This document shows, piece by piece, positions 11,070 to 22,157 of a DNA stretch of 64,000 bases. Where the stretch lies: contig ML210146.1 in NCBI GenBank assembly GCA_004369085.1, positions 1,302,001-1,366,000 of the forward strand. Direction: 5' to 3'. The stretch is from Coprinopsis marcescibilis. Lineage: Eukaryota > Basidiomycota > Agaricomycetes > Agaricales > Psathyrellaceae. Both the position numbers and the translations under genes were made by a program. How positions within the stretch are numbered: position 1 is the stretch's first letter; each line of letters starts with the position of its first letter. The notes beneath the pieces were generated by a model. That model was given only the letters and a program-made list of their open reading frames with translations, did not search any database and was not told the DNA's origin.

Positions 11070-11641
11070 TTATCCTGGTCCGACCTATCATCAGGAGGTT
11101 AGAATGAGGTACGACACAACGTTCCATAGTGATGAAACATGCCTTAGGAATGTCGTGGTGCTCGCTGAGGGATTCGAGATGGTTGTTAAACTCAGCGACG
11201 CGATCCTTATGTGTTTTCTTGGCTAATTTAGCGACGCGCTGAAGTAACTGATGTTCGGTCAAAGGTCAACTTTTGTCTTAAGCTGACTCTGTGAAGTATT
11301 TGACGTACCCGCTGTCTCTGAATTTCTTCAAAGCGACGTTCCGCTTCGGTCTTTCTTGAAGAAGACGAAGAGGAGTTGTCGGCAACAGCAGGTGAGCCTC
11401 GACCACTACCGGAAGAGGTTTGAACAAGATCTTCGGATTGAAGGAGTTCCTTAATCTTTTCCCGTTCAATATCTTTCTCCTCCGAAGTAGCCTTGGATTT
11501 GGACTTCTTCTTCTTCCTGACTTGACATCAGTCGATACATTTGCTAACAAAACAAGACAATACTCACTTCTTCACTATCCCACCCTCCGCTACACCCTTG
11601 AGTTTCAGAGAGCCACCAGGGCGAAAGTCATAGTCTGACAT
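11070..11641 (-). CDS. FAM32A-like protein (DUF1754)
   Basis: Four exons (11641-11568, 11516-11309, 11238-11143, 11084-11070) encode 130 aa. The N-terminus MSDYDFRPGGSLKLKG, a Lys-rich run (KKKKKKSKSK), the core TEAERRFEEIQRQRVAKLAK and the end HHDIPKVGPG match the FAM32A family, human 112 aa. Human FAM32A is a small spliceosome component that stabilises the 3' splice site in the catalytic step. The last exon is only 15 nt and encodes VGPG plus stop. It is joined through a GC-AG intron (11085-11142, GCATGT...GATAG), and without it the conserved end is lost. It is divergent from the TMEM115 gene (194 bp). Confidence 0.9.
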
Positions 11642-11835
11642 GGGTGTTCGAGAACAACTAGCGCGCAGTGGGACTGTAGACGACTACCACCCAAAATGGA
11701 TCGGCACGTGCAGCCGCGCCCTGAGTTGCATGCCAACTCCGAAAATATTCCCGCACTCTGCTCACCGTCATCCTTGCTCATACTTGTCTCTGCTCAGTTA
11801 TAGGCCATAGCCTTTCTGGCCTTCGTCGTCAGATT

Positions 11836-13165
11836 ATGGCTCTCCTAACTTCACCGCTAGCGCTGGTCCAATCAATACCGCCTGTGACAAGAGCCTACAT
11901 TGGCGCGATCATCGTCTCATCCTCGATTTATGCGTTGTGCTGGTGGAAGGGGGTCGCATCCGACGCGGCTTATTATATGGCATTGATTCCCGGCTCTTCC
12001 ATATTCACGCCATGGGTCTTTTTAACCTCTGCAGTGTTGGAGCTAAGCATTCTGGGAGTGAGTACCAGATCTCATTAGTTGCAATAAAGCCATGCTGACG
12101 AGTCAATGTCCTAGTTCATCCTAACGATCATTTTCATACCACCCGGTTTGCGATACTTGGAGCGGTTATGGGGAAGCATCGAAACAATCAAGTTTTTGGT
12201 TGTAACCATTGTGTTCTCCAACATTATCGCGTTTGGTCTCAACTGGATCGAGTACATGTTGTTGGGGAAGCCTGAACTCTTTCTGTCAGTGAAACGCCGT
12301 CCTACCTCTCCGACTTGACCTCAATGTTGACCATGTTTTCAGATACGGAATGTACTACCATGGTCAAACATCCGTACAGATTGGCATGCTGGTCGCTTTC
12401 ACGCAGATAATCCCCGAACATCAAATTCAAATCGGTATCCTTCGCGCCCGTGTTAAAGTAAGGGCCACACCCTCCTGAATATGTTGCCGTACTTATTACA
12501 CCTCTTGAAGACGCTGCCCATGGCGTACCTTGGATTATCCACCGTCCTTTGCCTCATTGGGTATCAATCTCCTTGGATTCTGATACAGTTCGGCTGGTTC
12601 GTCAGTTGGATCTACCTACGGTTCTACAAGAAGCACTCGAGTGAAATCAGCGGCACGACGTATGGAGACAGGAGCGAGACATTTTCATTGATTTCATGGT
12701 TCCCACCCTTCGCACAGTACGTTCCCTTTTCCCTTCTTCTTACATACATTAATTCCAACTCTCGACTGCTAGCTATCCATTGACAATACTTGGAAACCAA
12801 GTGCACAGCCTAGCAACTCGCTTTCATCTTATTCCAAGGACGTACCCAGACGTCGAAACCGGCGGGTACACCCTCGTTCCTGGAGGCGCCAGAGCTGAAG
12901 CTGAGAGGAGAAGGTGAGTTGACCGTGAAGTGTTTCCTGTTTCTGCACATAATGACGATGTCATCATAGGGCTCTCGCGCTGAAGGCTCTCGATCAACGA
13001 GTGGCCAATACTTCTTCACCAATTGGATCTGGCTCGAGTAATCCACGACCACCCGCAGCCCCCGCTCTTTCGAGCTCAGAAAGCGGCAGTTCTTCCCATT
13101 CATCCCACAATGGAGCTCCTCCACAACGCGACACAAAGAGCGGCTTGAGATCGGACGTTCAGTAG
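11836..13165 (+). CDS. TMEM115/rhomboid-like Golgi membrane protein (DUF1751)
   Basis: Six exons (11836-12057, 12115-12284, 12343-12457, 12511-12716, 12773-12913, 12970-13165) give 349 aa. Several hydrophobic segments fill the first 200 residues, with the family motifs ALIPGSSIFTPWVFLTSAVLE, GLRYLERLWGS and YYHGQTSVQIGMLVAFTQ. The cytosolic tail is hydrophilic, Ser-rich. TMEM115 proteins are catalytically dead rhomboid relatives of the Golgi involved in retrograde traffic. The next gene is COG1, a Golgi tether subunit, but a functional link from this adjacency is only suggestive. Confidence 0.88.
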
Positions 13166-13376
13166 TACCAACGCTTAAAATTCTCTTATGATATTGTTTT
13201 GCCATTCGATGGATAATTCCCCATGTATATGGCCACACACTGTAATAGTCCGGAATACTACTTAGACTTCTACGCTGCTCAGCCCGGTGCTCACTTTCCT
13301 GAGCCAATTCATTATGTAATTGACGTGGCGGGTATGGGTCGCGTACATCGTTTGGACATCAAGGTTGTTACTTAGC

Positions 13377-16300
13377 ATGTACCGACCACAGCCCAGTGCA
13401 ACACCCGCAAAGTCGGCATCCTCTCTCTATGGATTCGCAAGTGCCAATTTCATGCAGCCTTCGCCGTCACTGTTGTCAACAACCAGCTCGAAACCCACAG
13501 AATCCGATGCCTTGACTCCCGACGAGCTGTTCACTCGGCATACCGTTGTTGAAGTCAAGGTCATTCAGCAACGCCTTCGGTTAGTTCTGACTGTAATCTG
13601 GTGAACGCACTCACGGACTGTATCGTTCAGACACGATGCCGAGGTTAAGCAGGAGGAACTCAGACTTATGGTCGGGTACGTGGACACTCCCTGACTTACT
13701 GGATTATGACTAACCGAATGTCTGAAAGCGTAGAGAACGATATAGAGATCTAATTCAAGCATCATCGTCTATAATATCCATGGGCAAATCTTCTCAACAA
13801 GTGTTAACCTCATTTGAAGATTGCAAGGCTGCGATCCTTGCGCAACAAGAACCTCCTTTGCCCAGCCGGACAACAACTTTTGGCGGCGTCAATGGTAAGT
13901 CGGACGTGTTTGGAAGGATCCCAAAGCATACTGAACGCATCTCACTGCAGATCGCCACCTTCATACACTGCAAACGCTCTCCGCCCATCTGAAAGTGCTC
14001 CTCGATGCTCCTGAACACCTTTGGCGATTCATAGAGCGCAAGAAATACCTTCACGCCGCGTGGCTCTTTTCGTTCATTAGAGTAGTTCACAGAGGCTTGG
14101 TAAAGGATGATGAAGAAGAGGAATCATGGACGAAGATTGGAATCGATGTTCCTGTGAGTAATCCCTACCCGTGTACCATTCACAAGGCTCATCGAAATCA
14201 GATAGAATTCCCTCTTGTCCAGCGTCAATGGGATGAAGTCTCCAGTTTTAGATCTCAGATCATTCATAAAGCAACTTTGTCACTGCGCGAGCTGAGCTCC
14301 TCCGTTTTAGTGAATATATTCCAAGTGTCATGTGTGAATGTGTACTCACGATGTTGTTAGGATATTTGCTCTACGCTTGTGGCGTTGCATCTCCTGGACT
14401 CAAGACCTCTGACCGAAACGTTCGCTGCATTGCTTGGACAACGGACAAAGGCCCTGTCCCCGTTACTGTCTTGGAGAGTAGAACATAAAGCTCCAACTGT
14501 TGCCAATGGTCACCCTCCAGGCCAAAAACCTACCAAGACGTCAAAGCTACGTTCTCACCTCAGTAAAGAAATATTGCACGCCAACCAGCGAGTGTTAAAC
14601 ACCATCATTAAAACGATTAACACGTCGAGAGAAATATTCGAAATCCAAGGAAACCGCAAGTCCTCTCTGATCACACTCCTCCTGAAAGCCGTCCAGTCAG
14701 ACTCAGAAAACTTCGAGCTATCGAAAGACCTAGAGTTATCAACGCATGCGCTGCTCATAAACTCCACTTCATCGGCGCATTTCCTCCTCTTGCCATCCAA
14801 CTTACAATCTTACCGACCGTATGTGGACCTTACATCAGCCTCGACATCATACTCCCCAGTGGAATTTCAACAAGCACTCCAGAAATGGGTGGCCAAGGCT
14901 TCAAAGTCGTGGCAAGACGCCTCTGACAACTGGTTTACAAACCTCCTCAGCGTCGCTGAAATATGGGACGTCCGATCAGCGTTAAGAAACGCGATCCAGA
15001 CTTCGACACTGGAGGCTGCGCAGAAAGAAGAGTTGAACAAGATTGTCGACTATGTATCTCGTTCGCGTATTCTATCGGTTTGGTCCACCACGCTCTCAAA
15101 TGGACTAGCTTCTTTCAAGAAGGAGGTGTTTGTGTTTCTTTCAAAACCGCAATTGGTATCGTCTGGTAGGTGCTGAGCTCCGATCATTGTTTACACCTAA
15201 CGTAACCTTAATTTAGCGGAAACTTTGTTCAGGACGCCACCTCCACCATCCGTGTCCTCTCAAGGTGCCAAAGCTGCAGACACTAAGCCATTCCGACAAT
15301 ATCAGGCTGCTCTCAAGCAGCACCTGCTAAACCGAACTGGTCAAGTTGATACAGTTCTGGCAAGTTTGGAGCAATGTGCGCGAAGCATACAGAAAGACCT
15401 TTCGATCGTATTCTCTGACACGAGCGAGGATGGAAAGTGAGTGGGTCCTGCTATTCGCAAAATAATGGCAATTGAACTCCTTAGGTCTTTCGCTGAGGTT
15501 CTGGTGGATGGATATCAGCCACATGCAGAGACTATTGTGGATGATGTTGCCTTAGCATTGGAAGAGACGGTGGAGTCATCATTGACCAATTCAGGTGAGA
15601 TGTTTCCCGCCACATTGCTGCTATGGTCCTTAAATCGTGCCCAGACATAAACAATCTTGTTGGCCTTGCCAATGTATCCGACGACCTTGGTTCTTCTTCC
15701 ATTTTCATTACGCATATCGGCTGCCGTAGAAATATCACCCAAAGTAGGTTTGGATTTAGTTAGCCCGACGATTGCTTACTCATTGCGCCTGACATAGAGT
15801 TTCGGTCGCGTATAGACCATGCGTACGATCGCGTTGTTCAGGAGTGGAGAAGCAGAACAATCGATCGTGTAGTGGAAGTTTTCTCTGATATGGGAACGCA
15901 ACCTCTGGCATCACAAGGTGAGTATTGGCTGTTATGCTTAAGCTTGGGTCTGATATGGTGCCCTACGAAGTGGCGGGCCCTTCCCCCAGGCTTCTCCAGT
16001 CTTTATTGGAGCTATCTGGTGCACTCAGGGAACTTGGGGTTAGGCAACATCATATTCGACACCAGCCAATTATTCAGGGGACCTTGAAGCTGTTCATCGA
16101 ACGGCATCTATCTGATGAATCGCACCCACCACAACCTCACGATATATTGTTCCTGAAGGCCATTGCCGGCACATACGGACCTGATTGGGATGAATTTACG
16201 ACTAAGCTCACTGATAAACTGAAGGAGCAGGTAGCCTTTCCCACGTCTTTGCAGTTGATAAATCGAAGCTTACTCTACCTTAGGCTGCTCTGCCTGACCT

Positions 16301-16544
16301 GGCAGAAGCGGAAGGAATTGCATCTGAACATCTCTCTAGGACTCAAACGTTGCTATCCACCCTCCTGCCTTGCTTTTCCCAAATCCAAGTGTCCATTTCA
16401 GGAACTGGACCTTCTGCACAGGGCCAATTCCTGCTCTTCACCGCTCCCTCTTCGAAACAAGAATACCAATCCGCGTTGGAGGTGGCAAAACCAAGTCCGC
16501 GTTTTGGGCTTCTACTCGTCAGTTCCGCCGCAGAGAATCCTTGA
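13377..16544 (+). CDS. COG1: Conserved oligomeric Golgi complex subunit 1
   Basis: COG is the eight-subunit tether for retrograde vesicles at the Golgi; COG1 belongs to lobe A. Several exons joined by short introns run from MYRPQPS to AENP-stop. The N-terminus TPDELFTRHTVVEVKVIQQRLR, then ERYRDLIQASSSIISMGKSS, is the Vps51/COG1-type helical start with the conserved 'ELF..H' pattern. Later blocks (DRHLHTLQTLSAHLKVLLDAPEHLW, EFRSRIDHAYDRVVQEW, LDHRKPFRQYQ-like segment near 15280) fit the all-helical COG1 body. I chose ATG 13377 because the family starts close before the 'ELF' block; an in-frame ATG at 13320 is possible. Individual intron borders were not all verified. Confidence 0.88.
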
Positions 16545-17360
16545 CCGAAGTCGTCGTAATTCATTTGCAGTCAGCTTGCCGCATAATCAATCTAATATAC
16601 ATCCGTTCGCGATGCAATGATACTGAATCGAGCGTCTCTGGAGTTGTAAGAGATTGCTTGCTATGTTATCGATGGCGTTGCCAAGTCCTTTCTGAGTTTT
16701 TGGGAACCAGCACCCGACGGTCGACTCATGAATGTTTTAGCTGGTTACGGGTGCTTTCATCAGTGACTCGTTGGGCGGTTCATGCACGGCAACGCATCTT
16801 TGGCTGCTGTTCCAGCTCAGGTTTCCAGATTTCTGAATCCACATAAGGGACTGGTACGTGTTCATGTAGGACGGTTTAGAAAGCCCGTAACCCTACGTTC
16901 ATGATCGCTTTCAGAGAATCACAGTGCAGTGTCAGTCACAGGCAAACGGATCGGGCCATGCAGGGGGCCTGGACCTGGTCAAGGTAGCGGACTACGTACA
17001 TACAGTTTAACTAACCGGGATGAATGCAAGATGTCCTAAGATGTCAGAGGTTATTAATCTTGACAGGGAGACATCGGATGATGTGCCCTGGGGGTCCGTG
17101 TCAGTTCAAGGTACATCATGATTTCTGGTATATCTATGCGAAAGGATTCCCGGGCCCGTCATTAAACCAGAGCCTCTCTCCCCACTGCCCTCGTGACGGG
17201 CATGCGCTGTCACTGACCAAAAGTCCTCCCTACGACGCCCCACGACGATTCCCTGTTCCTTCCTGACTTCTTATTGCTCGCCTTCCACCCGACTGATGTG
17301 CGTTCTGCTTCCAGCAGCTCTGAGCCTAATTCCTCCTTGCGAGAACAGCTCGACCTCGCA
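16545..17360. other. Intergenic, no gene seen
   Basis: These 816 bp lie between the COG1 stop and the 7TM start. ORFs in them overlap the COG1 end in other frames or are short and Cys-rich without a domain. It includes the promoter of the 7TM gene. No repeat or RNA gene was recognised. Confidence 0.5.
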
Positions 17361-18998
17361 ATGACGAGCTCTGGTAAGCCAATTCTACATTTTACTCCAT
17401 GGTTGGAACTCAGGTCGAGTGTTTCACTAGCAGTCCAGCTGGTGGCGCTTCCAGCAATACCGGATTTATCGCGTCTGGCGCCAGTCTTCCTCTCGCTTCA
17501 CATTACTGGAGGCCAAATATGCCTCCCTCTCCTCATTGTGACGTGTTTCTACTCAAAATCCGTTTTCCGCCATCCGGTCCTCGTCAACTTTCTCTGCACA
17601 TGGGTTTTTCACTCAATAACGTGCTGCTTATTGTGGGTGATTTTCATATTCCGACGCGGTCAGGGCGAGGTTTGATCCAATGATTGCGTATTGGACAGAT
17701 TTTACGGCAAGCAAGTGGGAAACCCACCAGGGTCACTGTGTTTTGCGCAATCCGCGATAATGCACGGAACGCTACCGATGTAAGCCACCCTTTCTACGCC
17801 GCAACCCATATGCATTCCTGACCGTTTGACGTTTTCGTTTGTCCAAGGTGTGCGACTTCCACCCTGGTCCTTGTCGTTCAGGTACGCTGGTGTCAATGCG
17901 CTACCGACAGGGACGTGTGCTGACACTTTTCTCAAGGCATGGTCGATGTTCCACCAACCAGAACTAGGGTGCAAAAAGTGGTCGCCTTCGCCAGGGTTGA
18001 TAGCAGTGAGGACTGCAACAGTCACTCCCGTCATGACCCATACTCAAGCATCACTTTCGCTCGTAGAAATTGCTGGTCCCATACATCGTGTTCCTCGTTT
18101 TCGCGATTATTACGGCAGTGGTAAGGACACCGCGTCCCGCATGGAGAGTTTCACTCACGGCGCGAGATAGCTGCAGAGCCGAAACCCACAATATGTCAGT
18201 TCTGCAAATGGCATATACTGCACCTATTACAAAGATCCGTTGTTCGTAGTTCTTTCTTCTGGTCAAGGACACACTCATATACCCATGTCAGCCGTCGGCT
18301 TGGAACAGGGATCTTTAGCATCACATTGCTCGCCCTGATAATAATGTTCGAAAGTCGGTGACCAGCAGCAACAAGAAGCAGCGAAACGTGCCTGACCGTT
18401 CTTTTATCTACAGTTGCAGTTGGCATTCGATACTTCTGCATGTGGAGGCAAATATCGAACGTGTTCCCTTTGGCGGTCAGAAGCACATCGCCAGCGCTTA
18501 TCGTGCGGCTGGTGATATTCAACCTGTATTCCCTGTTCTCCTTGGGGTAAGGTATGCTCAGTCATGGCAGGTGTGCGGAATTGACATTACTGTCTTCAGA
18601 GCGGGGATCGTCTTTCTTTATGGAAAGCCACCTTCTTGGCCGTATATGGTCCACGCAGGATGTATGTAGACTTGCGCTTTCGTGGACGCTAGAATCAGAC
18701 TGATCCAGGTTTAACTCTCCCAGTACCCTTAATGGTCGCATTAGTATTTGGATGCCAAAAGGTAGAGCCTAGGACTGTTCATAGAAAGTCCTTGTGCTGA
18801 CAAGATTGTCAGGACATCCTACTCGCGTGGAGTTTCTGGAAGCAGAAAAGGAAAGATCAAATGGACATCGACGGACCTCGCCCCTCTCGGCAGATAGTGT
18901 CTGTAACAAACTTGCTAACACTAACACCCTCACCTTCGATACCTCCTCCCTCTGTAAGCACAGACGATGAGATTCGAATAGAGATTTCTCCCACTTGA
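17361..18998 (+). CDS. Seven-transmembrane protein of basidiomycetes, GPCR-like
   Basis: The gene is broken into many small exons, so no long ORF marks it. A 13-nt first exon (17361-17373, MTSS) joins 17431-17632, then 17699-17779 and 17848-17881, all in phase. Hydrophobic segments follow in order: [97 protein letters not shown] and [18 protein letters not shown], and then [16 protein letters not shown] before a hydrophilic tail ending EIRIEISPT. The pattern is that of the large 7TM hypothetical family of Agaricomycetes. It lacks hallmarks of the STE3 pheromone receptors that belong to the separate B locus. Borders beyond 17881 are approximate. Ligand and function are unknown. Confidence 0.7.
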
Positions 18999-19108
18999 CT
19001 GTACTGGATTCTGAGGTGCCGAACGCACGAAAAGGTCTTGGGCCGAATTAAATGGTATAAATATGACACTAATACACATGAGGAGAAAGGAAGACGAGTG
19101 CAACCGCG

Positions 19109-19538
19109 TTAAGCGCCGCCCCTGAAAGAACACGGTCAATAAGACGGAGGGGCCATGAAGGAATTGAACATACACTAGAATGTTGTTTCTAAGATTAACA
19201 TAAAAGGTCAGCAGGGGTGGCAGTGACACAAGAAGTGGGGCGTACATTGGGATGTGGATAAGCTTCACAAAGTAGCCGATGAACCCCATAACGGCAAACC
19301 CGACGGCGACTGCCTTGGAGATTTGAAGGAACTCTGTTGCGTACATTAGCGTGGGCCCATATTCCGACAGCAGAGTTTGGAAACTGACCCTTCTTTGAAG
19401 GTTTTGTACACCGTGTCAAGAACTGGGTGATGTTTCGGTCAGTCAGCGTGTTCCTGCGTGGAGTATGGTACGCACTTGGTTTCCATCGTGAATAAACTGC
19501 TGGGGCACTTCAATGAATTCACGAATTTTGTCGGACAT
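19109..19538 (-). CDS. SSS1: Protein translocation channel subunit SEC61 gamma
   Basis: This is the small tail-anchored subunit of the ER Sec61 translocon. Five exons (19538-19476, 19422-19389, 19333-19246, 19188-19174, 19121-19109) give 70 aa: [36 protein letters not shown], then the membrane helix [20 protein letters not shown] and the family end IPINNILVGGA. The exons of 15 and 13 nt are needed to reach this end. The gene converges on the 7TM gene (110 bp) and diverges from the PPR gene (242 bp). Confidence 0.95.
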
Positions 19539-19780
19539 GGTGAAGAATTTGAGGGGAGGAGTAATGGATGTGGAGGTTTTGGAGAGAGACCAATGTGCTG
19601 GCGGTGCGGTGGGCAGGCTAAATCATCTTTCCCACGACCCTTCGACACGTTGACGATCACGACCTCGGCCAAAACTCTGAGAAACCGCATTTTCTGGGCT
19701 CGTCCTCCTGTTCGTATGTCAAATATTCGCTCAATTGTAGGTCTGATACTGAGCGGAATGCATTCCGAACAGGTCCATGC

Positions 19781-21994
19781 ATGTTTGGGCACAGAGTGCT
19801 GCTACGAACAGCTAGCCTCCAACGATTCTCCTTGTCACAATGCCTCCCGAGAGCTAGGCCGTTGTCGCGCGCTGCCTCTGCCCTCACAACGAGCAGCTCG
19901 AACAGGTTGACGGAACTGGCAAAGGGTCTCAAGGCAGCAAAGGCCAGCACTATCAGCGCTATATTCCCCGACTTTGAAAAGGCACTGGCAGAGGCCCAAG
20001 GCCACCCGCTTCAACCACCACCTTTGCAGCAGAGCGATGTTGTGGAACTTGTGCAGAAGTTGGCAGCCTCAGGCCGCCCAGAACACGACCACCTCATAAG
20101 GAAGACCCTTCACCTCCTCCCTGTCATACGCGTCGAACCTACAATCGACATGTATGCCGTCATTATCCAGGCCTGTGTTGCCCGCAACGACCTCGAAGCT
20201 GTCGCCGCATGGCTTATCGAAATGCGGAAACTTCCCGGAAACTTTAAGCCTTCCACCGCCATTTTCAACTTATGTCTCCGCGACCTGGCATTCAGAACAT
20301 TCTCAGGGCTGAAACGAGCAGCAACACCACTCAAAGGGCGCGCGAGGTGTCCACTGAACGCAGACACCTTCGATATCCTACTCCAACGTTCATTCCAGAT
20401 GTCGCGAGAAGCCAACAAGCCTCCCTTTTGGGTAGACGTAAGGTGGATATTTGAATTTTGTCGAGGCGACAGCATCCAATGGAGCCAAGACACATCCACT
20501 CTCATTTACAACACATTTGCAAAGGCGTCCATGGAGGATGTCGGGAGAGAGTTGCAGAGTCGATATGATTCCTACAAAAGCAATGCCAATGTCCCGGCTT
20601 CTGTTTGGTGGGAGGAACGACTACGAAATCTCAGGGGGCAAAACGACGTCGGGGAGTCGCTTGCACAACTGCGCTCCATGACAGACAATGCAGACATTTC
20701 CGAACACACAAAACTTATTGGCCAAGTCCTGCTGGAAGATTCCATGTCCGTCGCCGACTTGCGACTTCTGGACCGAGAACTCGGACCTTCTCACTCGACG
20801 GATCGGTGGGCGTATGTCATCGAAAACATTACTCGCGCGGCAAAAGCAGACGAAGCCTACTCTGTCTACCAAGCGGCCAAGGCGGAGAAAGTCCACATAA
20901 CAATCCAACTTGTCGCACCCATTCTGCGCGAATTTTCCTATATACCGTCAATTTCCGATGACATTATCGAGCGGTCACTCGCCGTATACCGGGACTTGAA
21001 GTCAAGTTGTCCACCTCGCCCTAAACAGCGAGATCTGTCCACGGAAACCGCGGAAATGTATGCGTCTTTATTCCGCCTGATTAGCAAGTACGGAAATGAC
21101 AAGTATTATCCCGTCGCGCAAAGCTTGGTGGAAGACATGTCCGCCTATGGAGTCCCTATGCAATCCAAAATTGCAGAAAGTCTGATCAACATCGAGATGA
21201 GAAGAGCTTCGACGGAGGAGGAGGCAATACAAGCATACCATAGATGGAAGGAATTCCTGGCGCCCGAAGGGTACCCCCAAGTCCTCATACGATTCTCTCA
21301 ACTATCTTTCGACTCGAATCCCATCCCATCCCTCAGAGAATACTTCAGAATCGTCAAAGACATGCAGCTTGCTGGTCCTTCTCGTGTCACCAATAAGGCA
21401 TACAGCATCATCCTTACGAGGATAGGTATGCTGGCGAGCGAAATGAAGCGCGAAGGTACTTTAACGTATGAACTACGCGACTACTTCATCGATGCCACCC
21501 GCCGGGCCCACGACCACTTGACACTCGACTCCAACATCACACCATCTAGCTATGTTTTCGCTCAACTAATCAACACCTATCAACGCCTCGACTGCTTCGG
21601 AGATGCCTATCGAGTGTGGCAACTCATGTACCTCACAGGGACACACAACCCTCACTCCATCAGCAACATCCTAGACGCATGTGGATATGCAGAAGACTTG
21701 TATACCGCCAAAGCTGTCTGGAACAGGCTGTCCAAAGATCGGTACCCCTTCGAGTTTAAACACTGGCAGACGTGGGTGGAATGTCTCTGTAGATGTCACC
21801 AGGTCCAACATGCAATCAAAGTGGTGTTGGAAGACTTCCCACAGGCAGGGCACGATTCATTTACCCTTATTCCCCTTTTGCTGAAGATGGCCACGAAGGA
21901 GCGGAAGTTGAAGTACGCTTTGGAAACGATACAGGCGCAGAATCCCTCGATGTACCATAAGATCCAAACGCAATTGGATATCTTTAAACTGTAG
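19781..21994 (+). CDS. Mitochondrial pentatricopeptide-repeat (PPR) protein
   Basis: This is a single uninterrupted ORF of 737 aa, unusual among these intron-rich neighbours. The first 40 residues are rich in Arg and Ser without acidic residues (MFGHRVLLRTASLQRFSLSQ), which suggests mitochondrial import. Helical pairs of about 35 residues with PPR spacing are visible, e.g. TIDMYAVIIQACVARNDLEA (about 125-145), and again around 590-680 (SYVFAQLINTYQRLDCFGDA). PPR proteins bind organellar RNA for stability, processing or translation. I cannot assign the transcript target. Confidence 0.82.
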   Translation: MFGHRVLLRTASLQRFSLSQCLPRARPLSRAASALTTSSSNRLTELAKGLKAAKASTISAIFPDFEKALAEAQGHPLQPPPLQQSDVVELVQKLAASGRPEHDHLIRKTLHLLPVIRVEPTIDMYAVIIQACVARNDLEAVAAWLIEMRKLPGNFKPSTAIFNLCLRDLAFRTFSGLKRAATPLKGRARCPLNADTFDILLQRSFQMSREANKPPFWVDVRWIFEFCRGDSIQWSQDTSTLIYNTFAKASMEDVGRELQSRYDSYKSNANVPASVWWEERLRNLRGQNDVGESLAQLRSMTDNADISEHTKLIGQVLLEDSMSVADLRLLDRELGPSHSTDRWAYVIENITRAAKADEAYSVYQAAKAEKVHITIQLVAPILREFSYIPSISDDIIERSLAVYRDLKSSCPPRPKQRDLSTETAEMYASLFRLISKYGNDKYYPVAQSLVEDMSAYGVPMQSKIAESLINIEMRRASTEEEAIQAYHRWKEFLAPEGYPQVLIRFSQLSFDSNPIPSLREYFRIVKDMQLAGPSRVTNKAYSIILTRIGMLASEMKREGTLTYELRDYFIDATRRAHDHLTLDSNITPSSYVFAQLINTYQRLDCFGDAYRVWQLMYLTGTHNPHSISNILDACGYAEDLYTAKAVWNRLSKDRYPFEFKHWQTWVECLCRCHQVQHAIKVVLEDFPQAGHDSFTLIPLLLKMATKERKLKYALETIQAQNPSMYHKIQTQLDIFKL

Positions 21995-22157
21995 TTCCAA
22001 ATCCAAATCGTAAAAATGACTGTCTATGACCTGCGAAAGGTATGTCTACAAATACAGTATAACGCGTGGTTGAGCAGCGTCTAATGGGGGCCATACAGGC
22101 CGTCTAGGTGAGTAGAAAGCCTATTATAATGTTACAGTACCAATATCATCTATATAT

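Noticed and set aside
12810..13307. 165-codon minus-strand ORF
   Set aside because: It overlaps the last two exons of the TMEM115-like gene on the other strand and shows no domain.
16600..17360. Possible exons between COG1 and the 7TM gene
   Set aside because: ORFs are frame-shifted shadows or short; no motif or consistent splice chain.
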